A DNA stretch of 64,000 bases from Bacteroidota bacterium (GTDB lineage Bacteria; Bacteroidota; Ignavibacteria; Ignavibacteriales; Melioribacteraceae), in the NCBI GenBank assembly GCA_021824635.1, contig JAKAKD010000041.1, positions 62,001 through 126,000 on the forward strand, in the 5' to 3' direction. Under the pieces are notes generated by a model. That model saw only the letters and a program-made list of their open reading frames with translations, was not told where the DNA came from and made no database searches. Position numbers and translations under genes: made by a program. Shown here in pieces: positions 54,918 through 63,672 of the stretch (position 1 is its first letter; each line of letters begins with the position of its first letter).

Positions 54918-55871
54918 CTATTTCCTTCTCTTCGATTTTCTAATATTACTTTTAGGCATTGCGGCTTTAACTCTCTTTTGCATCCCTCTGCCCGGAATTG
55001 TTGGCGTTTTTTCTTTGGCTGCCGATTGTTTTTCATTTTTCGAAACCGGGAATGCCAGCTTAGCTAGTTGTTCCATCGTTTTATTCAACTGTATTCTTGC
55101 CGGCGAAGGAAATACTGAATTTAATTCTTCGCTAGTAACTGTATCACCATCTTCGATTACCGGTTTATATGAATCGAAGCTGAAAGAAATTGTGTCTTCC
55201 GGCTCATAATAAACAATTTTGAAAAGAGGTTTGCGTAAATCAAGATCATATTGTGTCAAAGTTTTCCTTACATCAGGCCAAATCCAGGACTTTCTATATT
55301 CAAGCTGCAGATATTCTGTTCGGTATAAATAAAATTCCTTAACAACAGGACGTAGCTTAAGATATGCAAAAACTGAACGAGTTGAGGCCTGGCTGCTTTG
55401 TTCAGGTATAGTAAACTCTATTGCCTCTAATTGTTCAAGATATGTTTCCGTAGAATAAGTTTTTGTTGAAGAGAGACCGTTCTGTAAAGTGGTAATCAAT
55501 TCAACTCCAAATTTACTTTGTAGTTCGGAATTAATATTCGCTTTCAAGTTAGCAATACCAACTTCAAAAGAAGAGCCGATCTTAGTTAAGACTTCTTGAG
55601 AAAGTTTATTTGCGATTGTAGAAGTAACTGATTCCTGTATGCTTCCGGTGAATTTTGTATTCTTACCTTTCTTGTTTTCCAACTTGTATTTTGCATTCAC
55701 CGGCCAATCCATCTGTTTAATCACGGGACCGTTTACTGCCATATTTTCTTTTCTTTCAACTACCAATATGTGATGCCTGAATGCTGCGTATTTATATTGT
55801 CCTATTTTTGTCCATCCTTCTTTGTCGGAAAGGAAACTATCTTGGGGTGTTTGAATCCACGACCGCGGCAT
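54918..55871 (-). CDS. Uncharacterised 317-residue protein of the accessory operon
   Basis: No signal peptide. The middle (about 80-150) has a long amphipathic region (SIQESVTSTIANKLSQEVLTKI, FEVGIANLKANINSELQSKFGV); a strand-rich part follows (LEAIEFTIPEQ, FAYLKLRPVVKEFYLYRTEYLQLEY, FKIVYYEPED). The C-terminus is low-complexity and basic (KRVKAAMPKSNIRKSKRRK). No family recognised. Last gene of the operon, 62 bases after the exported protein gene. Confidence 0.6.
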   Translation of the reverse strand: MPRSWIQTPQDSFLSDKEGWTKIGQYKYAAFRHHILVVERKENMAVNGPVIKQMDWPVNAKYKLENKKGKNTKFTGSIQESVTSTIANKLSQEVLTKIGSSFEVGIANLKANINSELQSKFGVELITTLQNGLSSTKTYSTETYLEQLEAIEFTIPEQSSQASTRSVFAYLKLRPVVKEFYLYRTEYLQLEYRKSWIWPDVRKTLTQYDLDLRKPLFKIVYYEPEDTISFSFDSYKPVIEDGDTVTSEELNSVFPSPARIQLNKTMEQLAKLAFPVSKNEKQSAAKEKTPTIPGRGMQKRVKAAMPKSNIRKSKRRK

Positions 55872-55933
55872 AAGTTAATTCCTCATTTCTTAATTGATTA
55901 AAAACCCAACATTATTTCTGAAACAAAAAGAAA

Positions 55934-57739
55934 TTATTTGTCTGACGAAACATCTTCATCACCAGTTAAAGTTATACTACCAACCGGAAAGCGTAAACCA
56001 AAAAACCAATACCATGTTTCAACTCCAAGATTTCGACCAAATCCAATTTGCAAAAAATCTAGAGCGGTAGTTGCTATTACTCCCAAAGCAATCTCGGGTG
56101 TACTGTCAAGATTGAAATCCGGCGCTGCAACATTTATCCCAACACCAACATTCCAGAATTTGTTATATAGAAATGATTTCCTTGTGCCCCACTTGAATAA
56201 TAAACTGTAAGAGGGCGCTGCCTGGAATTGTTTTGTCAATTTTGTAGCGGGGTTATTGATTGGATCTAAAAAGACAACTCCAGCTGATAGTTGCGAATGC
56301 AAACCTATCAGGAACATAGTACAGGATCGGCGTTCAAGTTCAATATTAATTGGTGTTTGGTTTTCTTCGGATTTATTCTCGACAGTCGCTTTAAAATGAA
56401 TCTCATCACCGGCTGAACGTTGACCGGTATTGCGTAAATCAATTTCGGTAGCATCCGGAATATCTTCCATCAACATGAATTTTACCTTATCTGTGAATTC
56501 AAGGTTGGCCTGAGTCTGCTTTGCCACAGATGTTGCATTCCAATTTTGCAGCTCAGAAATATTAACACCAATGCTGTCTTTACAAAACGCACCGAAGTCT
56601 GGTAAACATGTTTTGGAATCTTTGATAACCTTATCAACTGTTTCTTTTAGCACCGCTTGAATCTTACCTTTCTGTTGTTCAAGACTGGCAAATTGATCTA
56701 AGAGGAGTTTTCCATCGGTCTGAATAGTCTTGAGAATTCCTATAGCACCGGTGAAATACATCAGTCCGCTGCCGACCGGGTCGGAAGAGTTTGATATTTC
56801 ACGAGTTAATTTGGTAAGGTTTTTAACATCTGTTGCTAATGCATTCGCACTATTGAGCATTGGCTTCATTAAAGAAATTAAACGATTATCTTTTGTGTTC
56901 ACATCATAAATTTTCTTGAGACTATCGCTGAAGCAATTGTAACCGGATTCAAGTTTATCTTTCAAATCACTCAAAAGCGTTTTGACTCTATCAAATGAAG
57001 TGATTCCTTTTTTATTATAATCTTCGGCTTCTTTGGAGGCATTTTGAAATTCTTGCTGTAACTTCTCAGGTGTAGGCATTGCAAACCTCGGAATTTCAGT
57101 AAAGACACCGTCGCTGTACGTATCAAATTGCGGTAAGTGAATTGGTTTAGTCTTTCCATTTTGGTCTCGTAAAAAACCGCCCAGCCGGAAGTAGACTCTT
57201 TTTTCCTTCAGTGATTTATCAATTTCGTCAGTTAGGTCGTTAATATGTTGTCTAACGATATCAAAGATTTGTTCATATTGTTTTTTAGGATCTTCATCAT
57301 TACCCAGAATTTCGTTTGCCATCTGTCTTAATTTTTTATCTTGGCTGATATAAGCTTCCAGCTCACTCATACTAGATGAGAATAAATTAATATTCTCTCT
57401 TCGTGTTTTGTAATCGCTCGATGAACTTCCCATGAGATCAAGAATTTTATTCTGAATTTTTAGGATGCCGATAATAAACTTTAGCTTTCCGAGTTCTGAT
57501 TCTACATCCAGTTTTACGGATTTGCCCATTTGATCTCTTAGCGCGATTTTATCAATACTAATTTTCAATGTGCTGTTGATATCAACTATAGGGAAGGCTG
57601 ATTTTCTAAAGTTGACATCGAAAACCTTACCTTGCCGGTCTGTTTCCTGGAATGTCAAAATCTGGGCATTAACCTGAATTTGTACAATTAGTAAATAGCA
57701 AATTATACTAAGCAAATAAAAGGATTTATCACTTTTCAT
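55934..57739 (-). CDS. Exported protein with helical body and beta-rich C-terminus, function unknown
   Basis: 601 residues. A signal peptide (about 1-26, ...LIVQIQVNAQ) targets the envelope. The region from about 60 to 420 is rich in amphipathic helices and charged residues (LEAYISQDKKLRQMANEIL, RQHINDLTDEIDKSLKEKR). The last ~120 residues look like membrane-associated beta-strands (GVGINVAAP, LQIGFGRNLGVETWYWFFGLRFPVG), as in small outer-membrane barrels. No family is recognised. The start overlaps the stop of the 131-residue gene by four bases. Confidence 0.65.
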   Translation of the reverse strand: MKSDKSFYLLSIICYLLIVQIQVNAQILTFQETDRQGKVFDVNFRKSAFPIVDINSTLKISIDKIALRDQMGKSVKLDVESELGKLKFIIGILKIQNKILDLMGSSSSDYKTRRENINLFSSSMSELEAYISQDKKLRQMANEILGNDEDPKKQYEQIFDIVRQHINDLTDEIDKSLKEKRVYFRLGGFLRDQNGKTKPIHLPQFDTYSDGVFTEIPRFAMPTPEKLQQEFQNASKEAEDYNKKGITSFDRVKTLLSDLKDKLESGYNCFSDSLKKIYDVNTKDNRLISLMKPMLNSANALATDVKNLTKLTREISNSSDPVGSGLMYFTGAIGILKTIQTDGKLLLDQFASLEQQKGKIQAVLKETVDKVIKDSKTCLPDFGAFCKDSIGVNISELQNWNATSVAKQTQANLEFTDKVKFMLMEDIPDATEIDLRNTGQRSAGDEIHFKATVENKSEENQTPINIELERRSCTMFLIGLHSQLSAGVVFLDPINNPATKLTKQFQAAPSYSLLFKWGTRKSFLYNKFWNVGVGINVAAPDFNLDSTPEIALGVIATTALDFLQIGFGRNLGVETWYWFFGLRFPVGSITLTGDEDVSSDK

Positions 57740-58131
57740 AATTTACCTGCATCTAAAAAGCCCATGTCCACCGACAAGAAATCAATCTCGTCTTTTTTAT
57801 GCAAAATCTTGCAGACTTTATTATCTAAAGTGACAAAGAAAACAATCACCTTATTTAGATCTTCCTTCGAGATATCCGCAGCTCCGGCTTTAAGTTCTTT
57901 AATTTCTTCCTGAAGAATTTTTCTGTCCGTTACCCAACCGACTTTACGTGCAAATCCATTCACAACAGGTTTTGCTCTTTTATCTACTATTTGAACAACC
58001 TTTTGTGATAGTTCATCGTTGCCAAGAACAATAGCCACAATAACATCTTCATCAAAAATTAAATGGCTAAATAATTTTTTTGCTAATACAGAGTCATTTG
58101 CTGGGAAAATAATTGTATGGTCAAGTTGCAT
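57736..58131 (-). CDS. 131-residue protein homologous to the C-terminus of the PIN protein
   Basis: A small alpha/beta protein: HTIIFPANDSVLAKKLFSHL, DEDVIVAIVLGNDELSQKVV, ARKVGWVTDRKILQEEI, KVIVFFVTLDNKVCKIL, ending FLDAGKL. Co-linear with residues ~245-374 of the protein at 53553. The alternating hydrophobic strands and small-residue turns suggest a Rossmann-like or regulatory domain. No function is known. Coupled to the exported protein gene by an ATGA overlap; 43 bases after the membrane protein gene. Confidence 0.75.
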   Translation of the reverse strand: MQLDHTIIFPANDSVLAKKLFSHLIFDEDVIVAIVLGNDELSQKVVQIVDKRAKPVVNGFARKVGWVTDRKILQEEIKELKAGAADISKEDLNKVIVFFVTLDNKVCKILHKKDEIDFLSVDMGFLDAGKL

Positions 58132-58174
58132 GATATTTTCTCCTATTTAGTATTCTTTACAATAAAAATAATTG

Positions 58175-58909
58175 CTAGCCATTGTTTTCATCATCCGTCT
58201 TTGGTTTATCGGGTGTTAACTTCCCTTCCCGTTCTTCACCTTTTGTTACAAACATTGTTTTGAATAATTCGGCAAGTTTATTTGTCGCCTGGTCTGTAAA
58301 CATTCCAACAAGAGTGCTTATTGCTGCTATACCATACAAATTTGCGTCGAGACTCGAAGCGCTGCCTGAAAAGAATCCTGCACGTACAACAAGATAAAAA
58401 ACCAAGGAAACCATTCCACCAAGTATCGGTCTGCCGAAATACCATAGACTCCATGAACGGAATAATCTTCTCTGTCCGCGGAAATCCATTAGCGATGATA
58501 AACCGTGTGTTGAACCGCCGAGTACACCGAATAATAAACTGAGTATCAGAAGACGAATTCCTAAATCCATTTCTTTTGCTTCACTTTTTGCTTCTGTTTG
58601 TTTGTTCCGTCCTTTAACAGTCTTGAGAGTAGAATCGGCTTTGCTTTTCTGTAATGCTGAATCGGCAATAGTTTGAGAAGCAGAAAGGGAATCTTTAGCT
58701 ATACTATTTTTTGTTTCATCTTTAGGAGGTTCTGCCGGCCAAATATTTAAAGCTACGATAATTGCCGCAATACCGGTTATGATATTCCACGCAGCAAGTA
58801 AACGATGAAATAACGGTTTCATTGAACCGAGATCATCGGTTACATATTGTGAATCATCTTTTTCTTTCCATTTTAAATCATCAGGAGGAGTTGGTTGTTC
58901 GTCTGACAT
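58175..58909 (-). CDS. Four-pass membrane protein of the accessory operon
   Basis: 244 residues. Transmembrane segments near 37-58 (LLAAWNIITGIAAIIVALNI), 116-138 (IRLLILSLLFGVLGGSTHGL), 156-176 (GGMVSLVFYLVVRAGFF) and 192-215 (YGIAAISTLVGMFTDQATNKL). The segment GGSTHGLSSLMDFRGQRRL and the conserved RSWSLWYFGRPILGG make a family-like core. Charged, proline-rich termini (DEQPTPPDD, TPDKPKTDDENNG) face the cytoplasm or periplasm. Similar proteins occur in other bacteria without an assigned role. Confidence 0.7.
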   Translation of the reverse strand: MSDEQPTPPDDLKWKEKDDSQYVTDDLGSMKPLFHRLLAAWNIITGIAAIIVALNIWPAEPPKDETKNSIAKDSLSASQTIADSALQKSKADSTLKTVKGRNKQTEAKSEAKEMDLGIRLLILSLLFGVLGGSTHGLSSLMDFRGQRRLFRSWSLWYFGRPILGGMVSLVFYLVVRAGFFSGSASSLDANLYGIAAISTLVGMFTDQATNKLAELFKTMFVTKGEEREGKLTPDKPKTDDENNG

Positions 58910-58989
58910 CGCTTATTCTCCTTATAAATTTTATAACTTGTTGATTTTTTTAATCAGGCTGATGATCCGTAACAATCATTATTTTATCA

Positions 58990-59670
58990 TCAAACATTTA
59001 CTGCCGTTCCGTTTGCAATAATCGGCAGTTTATCCAGCATCCAGTTATCGGCGGCAATTTGATCTTTGAAGCACTGTGTTCTATATATTGTCCGCTGTAG
59101 AATTGGATTTGTGTGATACTTAAGCCATTGGTGGCGGATATCTACGTAAGATGTTATCCATTTTTTTTCATCGCCGCCTTTTGCGGGCGGATACTCGCCG
59201 AATCTTTTTCTCAATGCTTGTGGTATGCTTCCCGAATGAATGTAGCTGTCATAAATAACTAACAGGCTTAGGGGCAATTCAAATCCGTTCTTGATAAAGA
59301 ATTCATATGCGGGATTGTAGTAAGCTAAATCGAAAAATTCATCCTGAGTCTTTCTCATGATTTCATCTTCATTTGCTGATGTGCGAAGCAGATCTCTAAA
59401 TGTTTTGTTATCAGTAAGCGGCTGCTTGCCAATTTTGTCAATGTAGGAAGAAAATTTTTCCGCGAAGAGACCATTGTTGCGTATGTAAAGCTCAATAAGT
59501 TTTGCAAGATTGCCTTGCTCTGTAGTCTGACTGCGTCCGTATGTAATTTGACGGGTTCCGTTTTTGCCGTCAGCAAGAATAGTGATCTGGTTATATTTAC
59601 CGGCAGGAGTGCCCGTCTCAAAAACATTGATAACTCGTTCAATTAACTTTTTGACCGAATCAGTAATCAT
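58990..59670 (-). CDS. GH46-like (chitosanase/lysozyme-fold) hydrolase
   Basis: 226 residues, no signal peptide. The layout matches family GH46: an N-terminal helix with a Glu (NVFETG, candidate catalytic acid), then ADGKNGTRQITYGRSQTTEQGNLAKLIELY, an Asp-rich QDEFFDLAYYNPAYEFFIKNG and a LPLSLLVIYDSYIHSGS block. Such enzymes cleave chitosan or related amino-sugar polymers, and the fold is lysozyme-like, so peptidoglycan is a possible target. Without a signal, it would need another export route or act on lysis. First gene of the operon; GGAGGT precedes the ATG. Confidence 0.7.
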   Translation of the reverse strand: MITDSVKKLIERVINVFETGTPAGKYNQITILADGKNGTRQITYGRSQTTEQGNLAKLIELYIRNNGLFAEKFSSYIDKIGKQPLTDNKTFRDLLRTSANEDEIMRKTQDEFFDLAYYNPAYEFFIKNGFELPLSLLVIYDSYIHSGSIPQALRKRFGEYPPAKGGDEKKWITSYVDIRHQWLKYHTNPILQRTIYRTQCFKDQIAADNWMLDKLPIIANGTAVNV

Positions 59671-60002
59671 TTTACCTCCGTTAAGGATATAATTTTGAAT
59701 ACTATTTTCTTTTCGGGAAAGGATCGTAAAGGAAATTATTTAATAGCCGAGAGGAATAAATTATCGCAAACTGGAAACTGTACTAAATACCTTTAGAGGA
59801 TAAAACAAGAAGAAGAATTTATAGCAGAATATCAATTAGTCAGATTAACCCCGAAAGGTTGAATTGAACTTAATTAAAAAAAAATTACACGTCAATAAAA
59901 TTGTAGAGCTTAAACGGAGAAAATCCGAACTAATCCAATTAAATTATTTGCGTTCCGGCAAGTCATTTTTTGATTAAATTTTGAGCAAGAAAACAATTAC
60001 GT
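59671..60002. other. 332-base gene-free stretch between divergent genes
   Basis: AT-rich, no open frame of note, no clear RNA gene or palindrome. It must hold the promoters of both the GH46-like operon (minus) and the DnaQ-UvrC gene (plus). The bases GGAGGT just left of it serve the GH46-like gene. Confidence 0.6.
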
Positions 60003-61658
60003 ATGAAAGAAACTAAATTAACAGAAATTCCTTTTGAAGAAGCTGAGTATTGTGTTTTCGATTTCGAGACTACAGGCATGTCTGGACGGCAGGATAAAGT
60101 AATCGAAATAGGAATGGTGAAAATCCGGAATGGGAAAATTGCCGATACTTTTTCTTCATTTATTAATCCGGGCAGACCGATTCCATATTTTATTACAAAA
60201 CTTACCGGTATAACAAATGCGGACGTAGAGAATGCGCCCTTCTTTGATGAAGTATTTACCCGCATGAAAGATTTTATTGGTGATGCAGTTCTAATAGCGC
60301 ACAATCTTAGTTTCGATCATTCATTTTTGAAACACGAATGCGCCAATGCCGAGCTGGAATTTCTAGACAATGAAGCGGTCTGCACACTTCGTTTGGCTCG
60401 CAAATTATATCCGCAATTTCCAAGTAAGTCGCTCGGAAATCTTACAAAGTCGCTTAAGATTCGACATAGAAGTATTCACCGCGGATTGGGCGATTCAATG
60501 GCTACAGCAAAAATTTTGTTAAGAATGTTTCCTACTCTCCGCGAAGAACATAATATTGATACGGTAAGTGATTTAGTGAATTTTCAAAATCTTCCCGCTT
60601 CCACAAAACCATACCGCATCATCAAGAAAAAGTTGTTGGAAGATTTTTCAAAAATTCCGAATCAACCCGGAGTTTATTTTTATAAGAATACAAAGGATGA
60701 AATAATTTATATCGGGAAAGCGAAATCGCTGAAAGACCGGTTGAATAATTATTTTTCCAACAATGCGATTCGTAAAGCAAAAGATATTGTAAGAAAAGCT
60801 TCGGGACTTGAATTCCACACAACCAATAGCGAACTGACGGCTTTAATAGCCGAAGCGGAATTGATCAAAACTCATTACCCAAAGCAGAATAAAATGCTTA
60901 AGAAATATCCCCGAAGTTATTTCTTAAAATTAACTATTACGCATAATTACCCTTCGGTTGAAGTAACCTCGAATTTTGATTTTGACGGGAATGACTATTA
61001 CGGTCCCTACCCAAACCGGGAGACAGCTAACATTCTAAAAGAAATTGTTGATAAGACTTTTCAGATACGCGAATGTTCTCTTAAAGAATTTAATAAAGGA
61101 AGAAGATGTTACTTAGCCGATATAGAAAGATGTCTGGCGCCTTGCGTTGAGAAAAATGTTGTCAACCATTATAAAAACGAACTGCTGAATATCAACGAAT
61201 TTCTTTGCGGACATAATCAATCTGCTGTTGACCGGCTTTTAACAAGGATGAAAGAACTTAGCGCTCAGCAAAAATTTGAGGAAGCGGCACAGATCAGAGA
61301 TGTCGTGCAATCAATTCTGAATCAAATCAACAAAGCATCAATCCTTGCAGAACCAATTAATAAGGCAAACGTTCTTATTGAAGTGGGCGGTTCGGTTAAG
61401 AACGACTACTTGATTTTGATTGATGGGAAAATTGTCTTCAAAGAATATTTCATAGAAGAGAAAAACCATTTTGATGATGTTTTAGAGGATTATTTTAGCG
61501 GCTCTATTAGATCAGATAAAATTATTTATGATAAAGATTTAGAGAAATTAAGAATTGGATTGAGTTGGCTTTCAAAAAACCGCGATAAGATTAAAGTCCA
61601 TTATCTAAAAGAATATAAATCCGCAGATGAATTAGCCGTTAATTTTATTTTGAAATAG
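60003..61658 (+). CDS. DnaQ-like exonuclease fused to a UvrC-type GIY-YIG nuclease
   Basis: 551 residues. N-terminal 3'-5' exonuclease of the DEDDh type: Asp20 and Glu22 in VFDFETTG, AHNLSFDHSFL and HRGLGDSMAT. A GIY-YIG domain follows (PGVYFYKNTKDEIIYIGKAKSLKDRL, about 225-250). A UvrC cysteine-containing segment and a UVR motif (LTRMKELSAQQKFEEAAQIRDV) come next. The chain then ends in ~110 residues instead of the RNase H and helix-hairpin-helix parts of full UvrC, so only the 3' incision activity is expected, as in Cho. It likely works in DNA repair. Confidence 0.88.
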   Translation: MKETKLTEIPFEEAEYCVFDFETTGMSGRQDKVIEIGMVKIRNGKIADTFSSFINPGRPIPYFITKLTGITNADVENAPFFDEVFTRMKDFIGDAVLIAHNLSFDHSFLKHECANAELEFLDNEAVCTLRLARKLYPQFPSKSLGNLTKSLKIRHRSIHRGLGDSMATAKILLRMFPTLREEHNIDTVSDLVNFQNLPASTKPYRIIKKKLLEDFSKIPNQPGVYFYKNTKDEIIYIGKAKSLKDRLNNYFSNNAIRKAKDIVRKASGLEFHTTNSELTALIAEAELIKTHYPKQNKMLKKYPRSYFLKLTITHNYPSVEVTSNFDFDGNDYYGPYPNRETANILKEIVDKTFQIRECSLKEFNKGRRCYLADIERCLAPCVEKNVVNHYKNELLNINEFLCGHNQSAVDRLLTRMKELSAQQKFEEAAQIRDVVQSILNQINKASILAEPINKANVLIEVGGSVKNDYLILIDGKIVFKEYFIEEKNHFDDVLEDYFSGSIRSDKIIYDKDLEKLRIGLSWLSKNRDKIKVHYLKEYKSADELAVNFILK

Positions 61659-61681
61659 CCCAGTTAGAATGAATCCTTTTT

Positions 61682-61972
61682 CTAATTTAAGGCATAGTGA
61701 AGAATTATGTATCTCACTATAAAAGCGGCTAGAATAATTAAAACCAGATAGGCGAAAATACTTTGGACCGATTTTTTAGTAATTACTATTGTAGAACGGA
61801 ATCCACGCCATCCACACTCTTTACATCTGTATATCTTTATAACTGAAGTAAACTGTGCAATCTGCTCAAGAACGCTTCGTGAACGGGAACGGTGTATGGT
61901 ACCGGATTTTTTACATGCGGGACATTTACCAAACTGTGGATTTTTATGAATAAGTACTTTTGATAATGCCAT
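61682..61972 (-). CDS. Zinc-ribbon membrane protein
   Basis: 96 residues. A zinc ribbon formed by CPACKKSG near 17 and CKECGWRG near 51, with one transmembrane segment at the C-terminus (about 71-91, IFAYLVLIILAAFIVRYII). The cytoplasmic ribbon may bind a protein or nucleic acid. No family recognised. It lies between converging repair and protease genes; the stop is 24 bases from the DnaQ-UvrC stop. Confidence 0.6.
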   Translation of the reverse strand: MALSKVLIHKNPQFGKCPACKKSGTIHRSRSRSVLEQIAQFTSVIKIYRCKECGWRGFRSTIVITKKSVQSIFAYLVLIILAAFIVRYIILHYALN

Positions 61973-62019
61973 TTCATTCCTATTTCGTTCAGTAAAGTCC
62001 GGAAAGAATAAATTAATTA

Positions 62020-63660
62020 TTATCTAAGCAGAGTCTCATATTTTTTATGATCTTTAAGAATATTAAATGATGTTAAAAACTGTTTGTCATCTTTTAGCGA
62101 TTCTTTAATTCGTCCTTGTCTTCCGTCCGTTCTGGCGGCAAGTTCCTGCCTTATTTCGAAAAGAACATCGTCTTTATATTTATCAAGTTCATTTGCATGG
62201 CTAACATCAATTTGATTTTTAACTTTTTCTAGCTGTTCTAAACATTTTTGATCAATATTTTCTTCTGCACCTGAAATCTGCAATTGGTCAATCAGTTTTT
62301 CAGATCTAGAGACGAATTCAAATTTCTGGCCTTTCAAATATTTAGTGAATTCCAGAAATAAAAGATCCGGTTTAATGGTTTTCCAATTCGCATTGGTACT
62401 AGTATTGAAAAAATTTGTGGCAAATTTGAAAAACATTCCATCGGCTAAAAGCGCCTGAACAAGCCGGGAGTTTGAACTGTTTTTCACTACGGAATCCGGC
62501 ATAATACCGCCGCCGGAGAATACCGTTCTTTTACCATCGGTTTTGAATTCTTTGGTCTTTATCAGTGAACTCTCTTCGAAGACTTTATTTTTTTCAGAGT
62601 AATTTATTCTTTGAATTGACCTGCCGGTTGGTGTGTAGTAACGCGCAGTTGTAATTTTTAAAGATGTATTATAAGAAAGCGGCAGTACAGTCTGGACCAA
62701 TCCTTTACCAAAAGAATTTGTTCCTATAATTACTGCGCGGTCGTGATCTTGAATTGCGCCGGCAACAATTTCTGAAGCTGACGCTGTGCCGTCATCAATT
62801 AGAACAATCATTTTAGTATCGCTAGAGATTGGTTCTTCCGTTGCAAAATAATTTTTACTGCTTAGACTGTCTCTTCCTTTAACCGATACTATCAATTGTC
62901 CTTTCTTCAAAAATTTTTCCGCAACATCAATTGCGGCATCTAATAATCCGCCGGGATTACCACGCAAATCTAAAACAACAGATTCAATTTCTCTTTGAGA
63001 TTTCAAATCGAGATAAGCTTTTTTAACTTCATCACCGGCAGTCCGGGAAAACCCACTCAATTTTATATAAGCATTTTTGCTGCCTTCAGGTACAAAACCG
63101 TAGTAGGTAACATTTTTGACTTCAATTTCTTCGCGCATCAAGTTAAAGACAATAGGCTCTTCAACAGTCTCCCGTTTAACAACTATTTTAACAGGGGTTC
63201 CCGGATCACCTTTTAAAATGTCGCTCAAACTTTCAACGTTTTCCTTTGTAACCGGAGTATCGTTTATCTTCACGATAATGTCGCCAATTCTCATTCCCTG
63301 CCTCTGAGCGGAAAATCCTTCAATCAAATCAACAACAGTAACGTTATCATTTCTAACGCCAATAGAAGCACCTATGCCGCCATACTTTCCTTTTGTAATG
63401 ATATCAATATCTTTTTGCTGATTCTCATCAATAAAATTGGTATATGGATCCAGAGATGTAAGCATTCCATTAATTCCCGCAAGCATAAATTCTTCGGGGT
63501 TCAATTGATCTACATAATTAAGAGTAACTTCTTTGTACACGCGCCCAAAAACATCAATACTTTTATTCATTTCAAGATAAATATCATTATCGCTAGTGAT
63601 AAAGCCGGAAAAGAAAATTATCGTAACAGCAGAAAGAAAAATGATTTTCCAAATCTTCAT
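62020..63660 (-). CDS. C-terminal processing peptidase (S41 family)
   Basis: 546 residues. The signal or anchor segment is at 5-20 (KIIFLSAVTIIFFSGFI). A PDZ domain lies at about 90-165 (GKYGGIGASIGV, GMRIGDIIVKIND) and the S41 catalytic domain at about 195-370, with Ser294 in DDGTASASEIVAG and Lys319 in NSFGKGLVQ. The remaining ~175 residues are helical and charged. It cuts C-terminal tails of periplasmic proteins. The tmk gene lies 12 bases upstream on the same strand. Confidence 0.92.
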   Translation of the reverse strand: MKIWKIIFLSAVTIIFFSGFITSDNDIYLEMNKSIDVFGRVYKEVTLNYVDQLNPEEFMLAGINGMLTSLDPYTNFIDENQQKDIDIITKGKYGGIGASIGVRNDNVTVVDLIEGFSAQRQGMRIGDIIVKINDTPVTKENVESLSDILKGDPGTPVKIVVKRETVEEPIVFNLMREEIEVKNVTYYGFVPEGSKNAYIKLSGFSRTAGDEVKKAYLDLKSQREIESVVLDLRGNPGGLLDAAIDVAEKFLKKGQLIVSVKGRDSLSSKNYFATEEPISSDTKMIVLIDDGTASASEIVAGAIQDHDRAVIIGTNSFGKGLVQTVLPLSYNTSLKITTARYYTPTGRSIQRINYSEKNKVFEESSLIKTKEFKTDGKRTVFSGGGIMPDSVVKNSSNSRLVQALLADGMFFKFATNFFNTSTNANWKTIKPDLLFLEFTKYLKGQKFEFVSRSEKLIDQLQISGAEENIDQKCLEQLEKVKNQIDVSHANELDKYKDDVLFEIRQELAARTDGRQGRIKESLKDDKQFLTSFNILKDHKKYETLLR

Positions 63661-63672
63661 ATTATACCTTTC

